Source of the DNA: Pseudomonadota bacterium
GTDB taxonomy: Bacteria; Pseudomonadota; Gammaproteobacteria; Steroidobacterales; Steroidobacteraceae
Assembly (NCBI GenBank): GCA_023391335.1
Contig: JAEWBG010000051.1
Coordinates: 51,246-115,245 of the forward strand
Length of the DNA stretch: 64,000 bases
Reading direction: 5' to 3'
Part shown: positions 25,259 through 33,736 of the stretch, piece after piece
How positions within the stretch are numbered: position 1 is the stretch's first letter
Layout of the letters: each line of letters starts with the position of its first letter
Notes under the pieces: generated by a model
What the model saw: the letters and a program-made list of their open reading frames with translations, nothing else
Told to the model about the DNA's origin: nothing
Databases searched by the model: none
Made by a program: the position numbers and the translations under genes

Positions 25259-26161
25259 TTATGCGAGCATCTTCTCGACGGGCAGGACGAGAATCGCGCT
25301 CGCTCCGGCGTTCTTCAAGCTTTCGAGCGTTTCCCAGAAGACGTTCTCGCGGCAGACGGCGTGAACGGCGACTTTTTCATTCTGTCCGTCGAGCGGCATG
25401 ATCGTTGGCGATTCGCTGCCGGGCAGCAGCTTCTTGATCTCTGCCAGTTTGGCTCGCGGCGCGTGCAGCATGATGTACTTGCTCTCCTTGACCTGTTGCA
25501 CGCCATCGATGCGCATTTTGATGCGATGAATCCAATCCTGTTTTTCTGCGCTGACTGGAACCGGTGTCGAGATGATTGCGGCCTGACTCTCGAGAATCGT
25601 TTCCGCTTCCCACAAGTGATTCGCAATCAATGTCGAACCCGTCGAAACGAGATCGCAAATGAAGTCGGCGCGGCCCAGGCGAGGTGCGATTTCGACAGCG
25701 CCCGACAATGTGACGATCTCAGCTTCGACGCCGTTGTCGCGCAAGTAGCGGCCGAGAATGTTTGGATAGGTCGTCGCGATCCTTTTGCCGCGTAACGAGC
25801 TTGGGCCCTTGTATTCGACGCCATCCGGCACAGCGATGGACAATCTGCAACGCCCGTAGTCGAGCGTCATCAATTTATCGAATAGCGGCTTCACTCCGCG
25901 GGCTTCGAAAGCCAGGCGCTTCTCTTCGATGACGTTCATGCCGACGATCCCGAGATCGCACACGTCTTGTTGCACGAGATCGGGAATGTCGTCGTCGCGA
26001 ACGAGGAGGATGTCCAACGGCATGTTCTCGCCGTAGCACATCAACTGATCTTTGCCGCGGCTGTATTTCAGCCCGCAGCGGACGAGCAGATCCAACGAGT
26101 TGTCGGTGAGTCGCCCGGATTTCTGCAGGGCAACTTTGAGTCGAGTAGCTTTGTCGATCAT
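25259..26161 (-). CDS. hisG: ATP phosphoribosyltransferase, long form
   Basis: A 300-residue HisG that commits PRPP and ATP to histidine synthesis. The catalytic region has LKVALQKSGRLTDNSLDLLVRCG, DLGIVGMNVIEE and IATTYPNILGRYL, with the PRPP-binding EIAPRLGRADFICDLVSTGSTL. The C-terminal ~75 residues form the ferredoxin-like regulatory domain of the long form, so no HisZ partner is needed and histidine feedback is expected. It follows the YerC gene by 3 bases. Confidence 0.97.
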   Translation of the reverse strand: MIDKATRLKVALQKSGRLTDNSLDLLVRCGLKYSRGKDQLMCYGENMPLDILLVRDDDIPDLVQQDVCDLGIVGMNVIEEKRLAFEARGVKPLFDKLMTLDYGRCRLSIAVPDGVEYKGPSSLRGKRIATTYPNILGRYLRDNGVEAEIVTLSGAVEIAPRLGRADFICDLVSTGSTLIANHLWEAETILESQAAIISTPVPVSAEKQDWIHRIKMRIDGVQQVKESKYIMLHAPRAKLAEIKKLLPGSESPTIMPLDGQNEKVAVHAVCRENVFWETLESLKNAGASAILVLPVEKMLA

Positions 26162-26164
26162 GTC

Positions 26165-26482
26165 TTATCCTGGGCGCGCTTCTTTGACGCGGCTTGAAGC
26201 AAGCGAATAGCCGCCATTGCCGTTGGTGAGATACCGCGCCACGCGTCCAATCGTGGTTACGCTGACGCCTGTCTGGCGATAGATCTCGCGGTAGGGCACG
26301 CCTTCTTGCAGCAATCCAACCACGGCCCAACGGTCTGCGAGCGCCTGCAACTCCGCCGGCGTGCACAAATCACGGAAGAAAGATCGGCATTCCTCCACGG
26401 TGCGCAACGTGAGAATCGCCGCAAACAGCGCGCGCTCTGCCAGCGCCTCCTGTCGGGGCGTCACTGCTCGATGCTCTTTCAT
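26165..26482 (-). CDS. YerC/YecD family TrpR-related regulator
   Basis: A 105-residue TrpR-superfamily protein with ALFAAILTLRTVEECRSFFRDLCTPAELQALADRWAVVGLLQEG and an HTH in VPYREIYRQTGVSVTTIGRVARYL, near identical in layout to YerC. The ATG at 26482 is chosen because sequence upstream is not family-like. It is the first gene of the his operon and an evident candidate for its regulator; a 20-bp palindrome lies 32 bases upstream. The effector, presumably histidine or a pathway metabolite, is inferred only from position. Confidence 0.9.
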   Translation of the reverse strand: MKEHRAVTPRQEALAERALFAAILTLRTVEECRSFFRDLCTPAELQALADRWAVVGLLQEGVPYREIYRQTGVSVTTIGRVARYLTNGNGGYSLASSRVKEARPG

Positions 26483-26513
26483 GGGATTGAACTTAACGCA
26501 AGACGCGTATGAA

Positions 26514-26542
26514 TGTAATAGCGCGATAGTACACTGGCACAA
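26514..26542 (-). promoter_or_regulatory. his operon promoter with overlapping palindromic operator
   Basis: An imperfect palindrome TGTAATAGCGCGATAGTACA (26514-26533) is symmetrical as TGTA-TA-CGCG-TA-TACA. Read on the minus strand, TTGTGC followed after 16 bp by TATTAC forms a promoter-like pair that spans it. A repressor bound there would block transcription of yerC-hisGDCBHAF-I. Confidence 0.5.
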
Positions 26543-26576
26543 CGTGGAAGACAACGGCGAGGGCCGATCGCCGCCT

Positions 26577-26735
26577 GCGGCTGACCGGCAGGTAGGCCTA
26601 ACGGCAGGTGGGACGCCATCGCGTCAGGAAGGCCTACTGGCAGGTCAGACGAAGACGGCTCTGGCCTGACGTTAGTCCTTCCTGATGCAGAGCATCCTTC
26701 CTGACGACAGTCCGTCCTGACGCGCAGCGTCCGTC
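26577..26735. repeat. Mini-hairpin array, copy 2 (double-sided)
   Basis: The plus-strand part (26659-26735) repeats the four-hairpin array seen at 10064-10140. Immediately before it, 26577-26658 carries similar units read on the minus strand, for example CCTTCCTGACGC-gatgGCGTC, plus longer CCTGCC-containing hairpins. The element fills most of the gap between the his promoter and the metX riboswitch. Confidence 0.62.
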
Positions 26736-26789
26736 CTTCCATCTGGCGTTCCTTGACGCTCCACCGACCCCTCCCTACACTTCGTTCCG

Positions 26790-26909
26790 CTCATCGAGAC
26801 CGGTTGAGGGTCAGGCCCTTTGAAGCCGGGGCAACCGTCGAAGCTCACCACTTCGAAAAGGTGCCAACTCCTGCGGACGGTGCGACAACTCGCACGCCCG
26901 ACAGATGAG
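26790..26909 (+). ncRNA. SAM-I riboswitch (S-box) upstream of metX
   Basis: The S-box core is recognisable: P1 arms CTCATC (26790-26795) and GATGAG (26904-26909) close the aptamer. The conserved TTGAGGG and GGCCCTTTGAAGCC lie at about 26804-26827, GGGGCAACC follows, and AAGGTGCCAACTCCTGC lies at 26858-26874. It precedes metX by about 120 bases. No strong intrinsic terminator with a U-tract is seen between aptamer and start codon, so control may be translational. SAM is expected to switch metX-metB off. Confidence 0.92.
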
Positions 26910-27031
26910 TTGCTGTGGAACCGCGCTCTGCGGTCGGTCACGGCGACCTCCCACTACGGGCATCCGTAGGGTTTCTGCGATGTGCGAGCCCTTCCGGCGG
27001 TAAGCCGGTGTCGAACGGAGTGCCTTGTTCC

Positions 27032-28066
27032 ATGAGTTCTTTGCCCGGTGCCGAATCGGCATCGCCCACGTCTGCGTCTTCCGCTCAGGGAGGCGTTCAC
27101 CTGCGCGAGGGTGTTCTAGAACTGAGTGCCTTCGATCTGCACTTTGGCGGCCGGCTAGATGGCGCTCGACTCGCATGGAGGCTCATCGGGAATGCCGGAG
27201 GACCGGTCGTGTTGGCGTTGGGCGGCATTTCTGCCGGACGCAACGTCGCAAGCGACGGGCAGTTGAAAGGGTGGTGGCACGAGGTGGTAGGCCCAGGGCT
27301 GGCACTCGACACCGCTCAAACTCAAATCCTCGGCATCGATTTTCTCGGTGGCAGCGGCGAGACGACAGGACCTCGGCGTGGCCAAACAGATTTCCCGTCC
27401 ATCAGCGCCTACGATCAAGCTGAGGTGCTCAGGCAATTGCTCGATCACCTGCAGATTTCGGAGTTGGAGCTTCTAGTCGGTGCGTCCTATGGCGGCATGG
27501 TTGGGCTCGCGTTTGCGGAGCGCTATCCGGATCGCATTCGTCATCTCGTCTCCATCAGTGCCGCGCACCGATCGCATCCCATGTCGACGGCGTGGCGCAG
27601 CGTGCAGCGTGCAATCGTGAGGTATGCGGCGGAGAAGGGCGATGGCGGCGAAGGCTTGCGACTCGCTCGCGCGCTTGCCATGGCGACGTATCGCAGCTCA
27701 GATGAGTTCGCCAAACGCTTTTCGGGCGAGCCTCAGCGCGTGAACGGGCAATTCCGGTTCCCTGTCGAAAACTATTTACTGTCACGCGGTGACGCATATG
27801 CGGCCACTTACGTTCCAGAAGCGTTCGTGTGTCTGTCAGAGTCCATCGATCTGCACCGAGTCGATCCCGCGCAAATCAATGTGCCGACCACGTTGGTAGG
27901 AGTTCGCGAGGATCAACTCGTGCCGATTGCAGATATGCGTTCGCTAGCGCAGTCGCTTGCAGGCCCCGCTGAATTGATCGAACTGTCGTCTCTCTATGGA
28001 CACGACGCCTTCTTGAAAGAGAGCGAAGCGCTTCGAAGCGTGTTCGCCAATGCTCTCCACGCATGA
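27032..28066 (+). CDS. metX: Homoserine O-acyltransferase, MetX family
   Basis: A 344-residue alpha/beta-hydrolase that acylates homoserine. The nucleophile Ser is in LLVGASYGGMVGLAFAERYPDRI, the Asp in VGVREDQLVP and the His in YGHDAFLKE. Other MetX features are VLALGGISAGRN and GIDFLGGSGETTGPR. The ATG at 27032 is preferred over one at 26915, which would fall just after the riboswitch and add non-family residues. MetX proteins use acetyl- or succinyl-CoA; the sequence alone does not settle which. It overlaps metB (ATGA). Confidence 0.9.
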   Translation: MSSLPGAESASPTSASSAQGGVHLREGVLELSAFDLHFGGRLDGARLAWRLIGNAGGPVVLALGGISAGRNVASDGQLKGWWHEVVGPGLALDTAQTQILGIDFLGGSGETTGPRRGQTDFPSISAYDQAEVLRQLLDHLQISELELLVGASYGGMVGLAFAERYPDRIRHLVSISAAHRSHPMSTAWRSVQRAIVRYAAEKGDGGEGLRLARALAMATYRSSDEFAKRFSGEPQRVNGQFRFPVENYLLSRGDAYAATYVPEAFVCLSESIDLHRVDPAQINVPTTLVGVREDQLVPIADMRSLAQSLAGPAELIELSSLYGHDAFLKESEALRSVFANALHA

Positions 28067-29226
28067 ATAAGTCTTCGCCCGAAACGATCGCTGTCCGCGC
28101 AGCTCTGGAGACGGATACGCAGCATGGCGCGGTCGTGCCGCCAATTCATCTCACCTCGACGTACGCATTCAAAGGCTTTGGCGAAAAAGGCTCGTACGAC
28201 TACACACGTTCCGGCAATCCGACGCGTGATGCGTTAGGTGCTGCAATCGCTGAACTCGAAGGTGGGGCCGGAGGCGTCGTCACGTCTTCGGGCATGGCTG
28301 CTGTGACGCTCGTGACTCAATTGCTGTCGGCGGACGAACTGCTGATGGCACCGCATAACTGCTACGGTGGTACGTATCGATTGTTCACGCACCTTGCCAA
28401 GCGGGGTTCGTGTCGCGTGCTGTTCGTCGATCAGAACGATGAAAAGTCGCTGGCTGAGGCGTTTGCACAGAAGCCGAAGCTGGTGTGGGTAGAAACGCCA
28501 AGTAATCCATTGCTGCGGCTGGTCGACATTCGCGCAATGGCGGAGCGCGCTCACGCGTCAGGTGCACTGCTGTTGGTCGACAACACTTTCCTGTCTCCGG
28601 GTTGGCAACGGCCCCTGAGCCTGGGCGCCGACTTGGTCCTTCATTCGACAACGAAATATTTAAATGGCCACAGCGACGTCGTAGGCGGGGCTGTTGTTGC
28701 AGCGACGCGCGAGTTGCACGAAAAGCTTGTCTGGTGGGCGAATTGTATCGGCGTGACGGGTGCGCCCTTCGATAGCTATCTCACGCTGCGTGGCATTCGG
28801 ACGTTGCACGCGCGACTCGCCGTTCACGGTGCAAATGCAACGCAACTTGCTCGCGAACTTGAGCAGCATGCTGTCGTCGAACGAGTTTTTTTTCCGGGAC
28901 TGCCGTCGCATCCGCAATACGAGTTGGCGAAGACGCAGCAAACCGGATTCGGCGCGATGGTGAGCTTCGAACTCAAGGGCGGTTTGCCTCAAGTGCGTGC
29001 CTTCGTTGAGGGACTACGCTGTTTTTCTCTTGCTGAGTCGCTGGGCGGTGTTGAAAGTCTGATCGCGCATCCCGCGACGATGACTCATGCGGCTATGGAT
29101 TCCGATGCGCGTCGCAGGGCCGGCATTACTGATGGATTGCTGCGACTATCCGTTGGAATTGAAGCTGTCGAAGATCTGCTTGTCGACATTCGTGCTGCGC
29201 TCGAACGCGCAGCACTCATCGCCTAA
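28063..29226 (+). CDS. metB: Cystathionine gamma-synthase / O-acylhomoserine thiolyase family
   Basis: A 387-residue PLP enzyme of the Cys/Met metabolism family that replaces the acyl group of O-acylhomoserine, giving cystathionine. Evidence: PPIHLTSTYAF, YDYTRSGNPTRDALGAAIAELEGG, SSGMAAVTLVTQLL, the PLP lysine in LHSTTKYLNGHSDVVGG, and SLAESLGGVESLIAHPATMTHA. Coupled to metX under the SAM riboswitch, which supports the transsulfuration/methionine role over catabolic gamma-lyase. Confidence 0.92.
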   Translation: MNKSSPETIAVRAALETDTQHGAVVPPIHLTSTYAFKGFGEKGSYDYTRSGNPTRDALGAAIAELEGGAGGVVTSSGMAAVTLVTQLLSADELLMAPHNCYGGTYRLFTHLAKRGSCRVLFVDQNDEKSLAEAFAQKPKLVWVETPSNPLLRLVDIRAMAERAHASGALLLVDNTFLSPGWQRPLSLGADLVLHSTTKYLNGHSDVVGGAVVAATRELHEKLVWWANCIGVTGAPFDSYLTLRGIRTLHARLAVHGANATQLARELEQHAVVERVFFPGLPSHPQYELAKTQQTGFGAMVSFELKGGLPQVRAFVEGLRCFSLAESLGGVESLIAHPATMTHAAMDSDARRRAGITDGLLRLSVGIEAVEDLLVDIRAALERAALIA

Positions 29227-29235
29227 CTCGGGGGC

Positions 29236-29265
29236 AAAAAAAGAGGCCGGCGGTTAGGCCGGCCT
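29236..29265 (-). terminator. Intrinsic terminator for the leu operon side
   Basis: On the minus strand an 8-bp GC-rich stem (AGGCCGGC at 29244-29251 with GCCGGCCT at 29258-29265, 6-base loop) is followed by seven U residues. It faces the minus-strand transcription coming from leuB and the structured segment; it has no U-tract in the metB direction. Confidence 0.8.
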
Positions 29266-29437
29266 TGGATGTGGCAACTGAGAACTGCAGTCGTGGCGAT
29301 ACCGACAACGCCGATACCTACCGTGGGGACTAACCCGACATGAGTCCCGCTTCCACCAAAGACACCTCGACCGTAGTGGTCGAGACATGGAGATTTGCCC
29401 GAAGGCCTGAGGCGACGGGGGAGATTAACCCGGCGCG
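29266..29437 (-). ncRNA. Candidate structured small RNA or processed 3' UTR after leuB
   Basis: The minus-strand segment between leuB and its terminator contains several hairpins: CTCGACC/GGTCGAG (29366-29384) with a 5-base loop, and GGGACT/AGTCCC (29326-29348). It also contains two copies of a CGGGTTA-TCCCC-like word (29417-29431 and about 29324-29336). A possible promoter lies at 29444-29474 (TTGCCC, 19-bp spacer, TATGAT), and the intrinsic terminator would end the transcript at about 200 nt. No protein-coding frame is convincing. Alternative: simply the leu operon 3' UTR. Confidence 0.4.
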
Positions 29438-29533
29438 AGGACGATCATAACCGGTCTGCCCGGGAAGTGGGCAAGAAAATTTTGGTCTTGAGGGTCTTGG
29501 CCCCCAGACCATAAAAATCAAAGACTTAGATGA

Positions 29534-30604
29534 TTACTGCAGAATCCGGCTGACAATCGCGTCGCCCATCTCGCGGGTCGACACAGGCTTGCCGGAAGTG
29601 GCCAGATCGGCCGTCCGCAGGCCGTCAGAAATCACCTGACTCACAGCTTTTTCAACAGCTTGCGCTTCGGTGCCGAGGCTCAGAGAGTGCCGCAGGAGCA
29701 TGGCGGCGCTCAGAATCGTGCCGACCGGATTTGCGATGCCTTTGCCTGCGATGTCCGGGGCGGAGCCGTGGATCGGTTCGTAGAGACCCAGCTTGCCGGA
29801 GCCCAAGGAAGCTGAGGGCAGCATGCCGAGAGACCCTGCAAGCATCGAGGCTTCGTCGGTAAGGATGTCGCCGAACATGTTCTCAGTGAGCATGACGTCG
29901 AAGGACGCAGGTTTGCGAATGAGGTGCATTGCTGCGGCATCGACGAGCATATGTTCGAATTTCACTTCGGGAAATTCGCTACGCAGCACTTCTTCCACTG
30001 TGGTGCGCCAGAGTCGCGATGTTTCGAGTACGTTTGCCTTATCGACGGACACAATCGATTTACGACGGCCCATTGCCAACGTACCCGCCACCCGCGTGAC
30101 TCGACGAACTTCCTCGACGGTGTACGTGCACAAGTCACTCGCCGAATCCGCAGTGCGATGCTTCTCGCCAAAGTAGATGCCGCCAGTGAGTTCGCGGACC
30201 ACGACGATATCCGTTCCCTGCAAAACGGAGGGCTTCAACGGAGATGCATCTAGGAGCGCCGGATGTACGCTGACAGGGCGCAAGTTCGCAAACAAGTTGA
30301 GCGCCTTTCGAATTGCAAGCAGGCCTTGTTCCGGCCGCACATTCGCAGAGGGATCGGACCACTTCGGTCCGCCCACTGCACCGAGCAACACCGCATCGGC
30401 AGTGCCGCATGCAGAGACAGTGGAGGCGGGCAGTGCCGACTGTGTTTCGTCGATTGCAGCGCCGCCGATCAAATGCTGTTCGAAAACGAACGTGTGTCCG
30501 AATCGTTGTGCTATCGCTTCCAGTACGCGCACCGCTTCACGCGTGACTTCTGGACCGATGCCATCGCCGCCCAGGACAACGATGCGTGCTTTGGCTGAGC
30601 TCAT
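29534..30604 (-). CDS. leuB: 3-isopropylmalate dehydrogenase
   Basis: A 356-residue NAD-dependent enzyme that oxidatively decarboxylates 3-isopropylmalate. It has IVVLGGDGIGPEVTREAVRVLEAI, VLLGAVGGPKW, RPEQGLLAIRKALNLFANLRPV and the signature region MLVDAAAMHLIRKPASFDVMLTENMFGDILTDEASMLAGSLGMLPSASLG. It is last in the operon and overlaps leuD by 4 bases. Confidence 0.97.
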   Translation of the reverse strand: MSSAKARIVVLGGDGIGPEVTREAVRVLEAIAQRFGHTFVFEQHLIGGAAIDETQSALPASTVSACGTADAVLLGAVGGPKWSDPSANVRPEQGLLAIRKALNLFANLRPVSVHPALLDASPLKPSVLQGTDIVVVRELTGGIYFGEKHRTADSASDLCTYTVEEVRRVTRVAGTLAMGRRKSIVSVDKANVLETSRLWRTTVEEVLRSEFPEVKFEHMLVDAAAMHLIRKPASFDVMLTENMFGDILTDEASMLAGSLGMLPSASLGSGKLGLYEPIHGSAPDIAGKGIANPVGTILSAAMLLRHSLSLGTEAQAVEKAVSQVISDGLRTADLATSGKPVSTREMGDAIVSRILQ

Positions 30605-31176
30605 ACGTGTGCCTGTTCGAAGCGTGCAATCGCATCCGACTGCTTCAACAAGAAGCCCAGCTCATCGATGCCGTTGAGCAAGCAATAACGCGCGAATGCT
30701 TCGATCGGAAACTTGACGGACACGCCGGTCGGTAACGTGACCGTAGTCGACTCCAAATCGATACGAACCGTTGCACCTGGATTTGCAAGCAACCATGCGT
30801 GAGTCGTCTCATCGACGACGATCGGGAGCAGCCCGTTCTTCAGTGAGTTATTGCGAAAAATATCGGCGATCTCAGTGCTGATGACTGCTTTGAAGCCGAA
30901 ATCTCGTAGCGCCCAGGGGGCATGTTCGCGCGAAGAGCCGCAACCGAAATTGCGTCCCGCGACCAAAATCTCACACCCCTGAGCCTCGGGACGGTTCAGA
31001 AGGAAATCGCTTTTAGGCGAACCGTCGGGGTTGTAGCGCCAATCGGAGAACGCGAGCTTGCCAAGACCCTCTTTGGTCGTAGTCGTCAGAAAGCGCGCGG
31101 GGATGATTTGATCGGTGTCGATGTTCGTGAACGGCAATACGGCCGTTCGCGATTCAATAATTCGAATCGGTTGCAT
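30601..31176 (-). CDS. leuD: 3-isopropylmalate dehydratase small subunit
   Basis: A 191-residue swivelling subunit that pairs with LeuC. Motifs are LPFTNIDTDQIIPARFLTTTTKEGLG, GRNFGCGSSREHAPWALRDFG and ISTEIADIFRNNSLKNGLLPIV. It begins 6 bases after leuC. Confidence 0.97.
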   Translation of the reverse strand: MQPIRIIESRTAVLPFTNIDTDQIIPARFLTTTTKEGLGKLAFSDWRYNPDGSPKSDFLLNRPEAQGCEILVAGRNFGCGSSREHAPWALRDFGFKAVISTEIADIFRNNSLKNGLLPIVVDETTHAWLLANPGATVRIDLESTTVTLPTGVSVKFPIEAFARYCLLNGIDELGFLLKQSDAIARFEQAHV

Positions 31177-31182
31177 GATGGC

Positions 31183-32616
31183 TTACGAGTGAGCGGCCGA
31201 TTTGAGTTGGGTAGTGTTCAAGTATTCGCGCGGGTCGGTCACCTTGCCTGTGATCGCCGCGGCTGCTGCGGTAGCGGGACTTGCCAGCAGTGTGCGCGAT
31301 CCCTTGCCTTGGCGGCCTTCGAAATTCCGATTGCTGGTGCTGACGGCATATTGGCCGTTTGCAACCACATCGCCGTTCATGCCGATGCACATGGAGCAGC
31401 CGGACTCGCGCCACTCCGCACCTGCATCTTGGAAGATTTTCGCAAGACCTTTAGCTTCGGCATCGCGCTTGACTTGCTGAGATCCCGGAACGACTAGCAT
31501 GCGCACGCCCTTCGCAACTTTATGTCCCTTCAATACGCGTGCTGCGAGCTCAAGATCTGAAAGGCGCGCATTCGTGCAGCTGCCGACAAACACTACATCG
31601 ATGGGCTTGCCGATCAGCGGTTCGCCGCCTCGCAATCCCATGTACGCGAGCGACTTCGCATGCACGGGATCCTCTTTGCGCTCGGGCACAGTCGCTGAAA
31701 TCGGCACGACCATGCCGGGGTGTGTGCCGTAGGTGATCATCGGTTCAAGTTTCGATGCGTCCAACTCGACGACGCGGTCGAATTTCGCACCAGGATCGGT
31801 TTTGAGATTGCGCCAACGAGCAACCGCTTCATCCCACGCTTTGCCTTGTGGCGCGAAGCGTCGGCCTTTGAGATAGGCAAACGTCGTCTCGTCCGGTGCG
31901 ATCATTCCGGCGCGTGCACCCGCTTCGATGGACATGTTGCAGACGGTCATGCGCTCGTCCATCGACAATGCTTCGATTGCGGAGCCGCGATACTCGATAA
32001 CGTACCCGGTTCCACCCGAGACGCCGATCTTGCCGATGATCGCGAGAATCAAGTCCTTCGCCGTTACGCCTTCGCGTAGCTCGCCGCTGACTTCGATCGC
32101 AAGCGTCTTCGGACGGCGCTGTAACAGACATTGCGTCGCCAACACCTGGCCGACCTCGGTCGTACCGATGCCGAAGGCGAGAGCGCCAAATGCCCCGTGC
32201 GTTGCCGTGTGACTATCGCCGCAGACGATGGTTTTGCCCGGTTGCGTCGCGCCCAACTCGGGCCCGATGACGTGAACGATGCCGCGTTCCTGACTGCCCA
32301 GACCCAAGAGTTCGATGCCGAATTCCTGGCAGTTCTTTTCCAACTGCTTCACTTGCTTCGCAGCCGATTCCACTTTGATCGGAATGCGACCGAACACTTC
32401 GTCGGGATCGGTGGGCGTGGAATGGTCCATCGTCGCGAGCGTTCGATCGGTGCGTCGCACTTTTAGGCCCTGCTCGCGCAGTAGCGAAAAGGCCTGCGGC
32501 GATGTCACCTCGTGAACGAGGTGGAGATCGATGTAGAGGACTGCAGGAGTATCCGCGGTTTCCGGAACAACTTCGTGTTGCTCCCAAACCTTTTCGAACA
32601 GCGTTTTGGCGTTCAT
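31183..32616 (-). CDS. leuC: 3-isopropylmalate dehydratase large subunit
   Basis: A 477-residue aconitase-family protein carrying a 4Fe-4S cluster; the three ligand cysteines are in VFVGSCTNARLSD and SGCSMCIGMNGD. Other motifs: VCGDSHTATHGAFGALAFGIGTTEV and MSIEAGARAGMIAPDETTF. With LeuD it isomerises isopropylmalate. A 135-bp gap separates it from ilvE. Confidence 0.97.
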   Translation of the reverse strand: MNAKTLFEKVWEQHEVVPETADTPAVLYIDLHLVHEVTSPQAFSLLREQGLKVRRTDRTLATMDHSTPTDPDEVFGRIPIKVESAAKQVKQLEKNCQEFGIELLGLGSQERGIVHVIGPELGATQPGKTIVCGDSHTATHGAFGALAFGIGTTEVGQVLATQCLLQRRPKTLAIEVSGELREGVTAKDLILAIIGKIGVSGGTGYVIEYRGSAIEALSMDERMTVCNMSIEAGARAGMIAPDETTFAYLKGRRFAPQGKAWDEAVARWRNLKTDPGAKFDRVVELDASKLEPMITYGTHPGMVVPISATVPERKEDPVHAKSLAYMGLRGGEPLIGKPIDVVFVGSCTNARLSDLELAARVLKGHKVAKGVRMLVVPGSQQVKRDAEAKGLAKIFQDAGAEWRESGCSMCIGMNGDVVANGQYAVSTSNRNFEGRQGKGSRTLLASPATAAAAAITGKVTDPREYLNTTQLKSAAHS

Positions 32617-32751
32617 CGACTTTGCTTGCGACCGTTACTCACGAAAGAATGCCCGTTGGAGCCGAACCGTGGCTTGAAGGTTCGGCAACGAGTCATCGCG
32701 TGCGGTGATGGCCTATGGTTGAGTTTTGAAATGCGGCGTTGCGAATCGTGT

Positions 32752-33711
32752 TCAGGTGCCCACTGCGGCTTCGCTTGGTGTCTCAACATCGCAGCGTTCC
32801 AGCCAACCCCAACGATCGGGTGTTTTGCCGGTGAAGAGTCCGAAGAAGGCTGACTGCAAAGCTTCGGTGACCGGGCCGCGCTTGCCGCTGCCGATCGTAA
32901 TTCGGTCGACTGAACGAACCGGCGTGATTTCCGCTGCCGTCCCGGTCAAGAACATTTCATCGACGATGTACAAGAACTCGCGCGGCAGCGCTTGCTCGCG
33001 AACCTCGAACCCATGTGCACGGGCCAAGGTGATGACCGTATCTCGCGTGATGCCTTGCAGAATCGAGTTTGCCACGGCAGGCGTATAGATGATCCCGTCG
33101 CGCACGACGAACAGATTTTCGCCCGCGCCTTCACTCACACTGCCGTCGGTGCCGAGGCCAATGCCTTCGGCGAATCCCAAACGTTTCGCCTCCATGCTGA
33201 TGAGTTGGCTGGAAAGGTAATTGCCAGCGGCCTTGCCCAGTGCGGGAATCGTGTTTGGCGCAAGTCGCTGCCAAGAAGACACGCATACGTCGATGCCGTT
33301 TTCCAATCCTTCGGCACCCAGGTAAGCGCCCCATTCGAACGCCGCGACAACAGTATCGACGGGCGGTGGAGTCTTGGGGGCCACGCCAATCTCGCCATAG
33401 CCGCGGAATGCGAAGGGACGCAGGTACGCACTCTTGAGCGAGTTCGTGACAATGATCTGTTTACACGCGGTATTGATTTGTTCTTGCGTGTAGGGAATGT
33501 CGAGACGATAGATCTTCGCGGAATCGAACAGGCGGCGAGTGTGATCCTTCAAGCGGAAGATCACTGGGCCTTGAGGCGTGGAGTAGGCGCGCTCGCCCTC
33601 GAATACAGTGGATCCGTAGTGAAGCGCATGCGCGAGAACGTGAACGGTCGCCTTTTCCCACGGCACCAATTTGCCGTTGTACCAGATGTGCTTGGCAGCA
33701 TTGATCGGCAT
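32752..33711 (-). CDS. ilvE: Branched-chain amino acid aminotransferase
   Basis: A 319-residue fold-type IV PLP enzyme that transfers amino groups in the last step of leucine, isoleucine and valine synthesis. Evidence: IWYNGKLVPWEKATVHVLAHALHYGSTVFEGERAY, the PLP lysine in GKAAGNYLSSQLISMEAKRLGFAEGIGL, SEGAGENLFVVRDG and EMFLTGTAAEITPVRSVD. Placement between leuA and leuC is consistent with a shared operon. Confidence 0.95.
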   Translation of the reverse strand: MPINAAKHIWYNGKLVPWEKATVHVLAHALHYGSTVFEGERAYSTPQGPVIFRLKDHTRRLFDSAKIYRLDIPYTQEQINTACKQIIVTNSLKSAYLRPFAFRGYGEIGVAPKTPPPVDTVVAAFEWGAYLGAEGLENGIDVCVSSWQRLAPNTIPALGKAAGNYLSSQLISMEAKRLGFAEGIGLGTDGSVSEGAGENLFVVRDGIIYTPAVANSILQGITRDTVITLARAHGFEVREQALPREFLYIVDEMFLTGTAAEITPVRSVDRITIGSGKRGPVTEALQSAFFGLFTGKTPDRWGWLERCDVETPSEAAVGT

Positions 33712-33736
33712 GACAGAGCTCCTGTACGGGTTGGAC

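Noticed and set aside
26915..27031. An upstream ATG extending metX by 39 residues
   Set aside because: It would begin right at the riboswitch end and add sequence unlike MetX; the ATG at 27032 gives a family-like N-terminus region.
29266..29437. 6S RNA identity for the structured segment after leuB
   Set aside because: I could not find the long complementary ends and central bubble expected of 6S RNA, so only a generic structured RNA is proposed.
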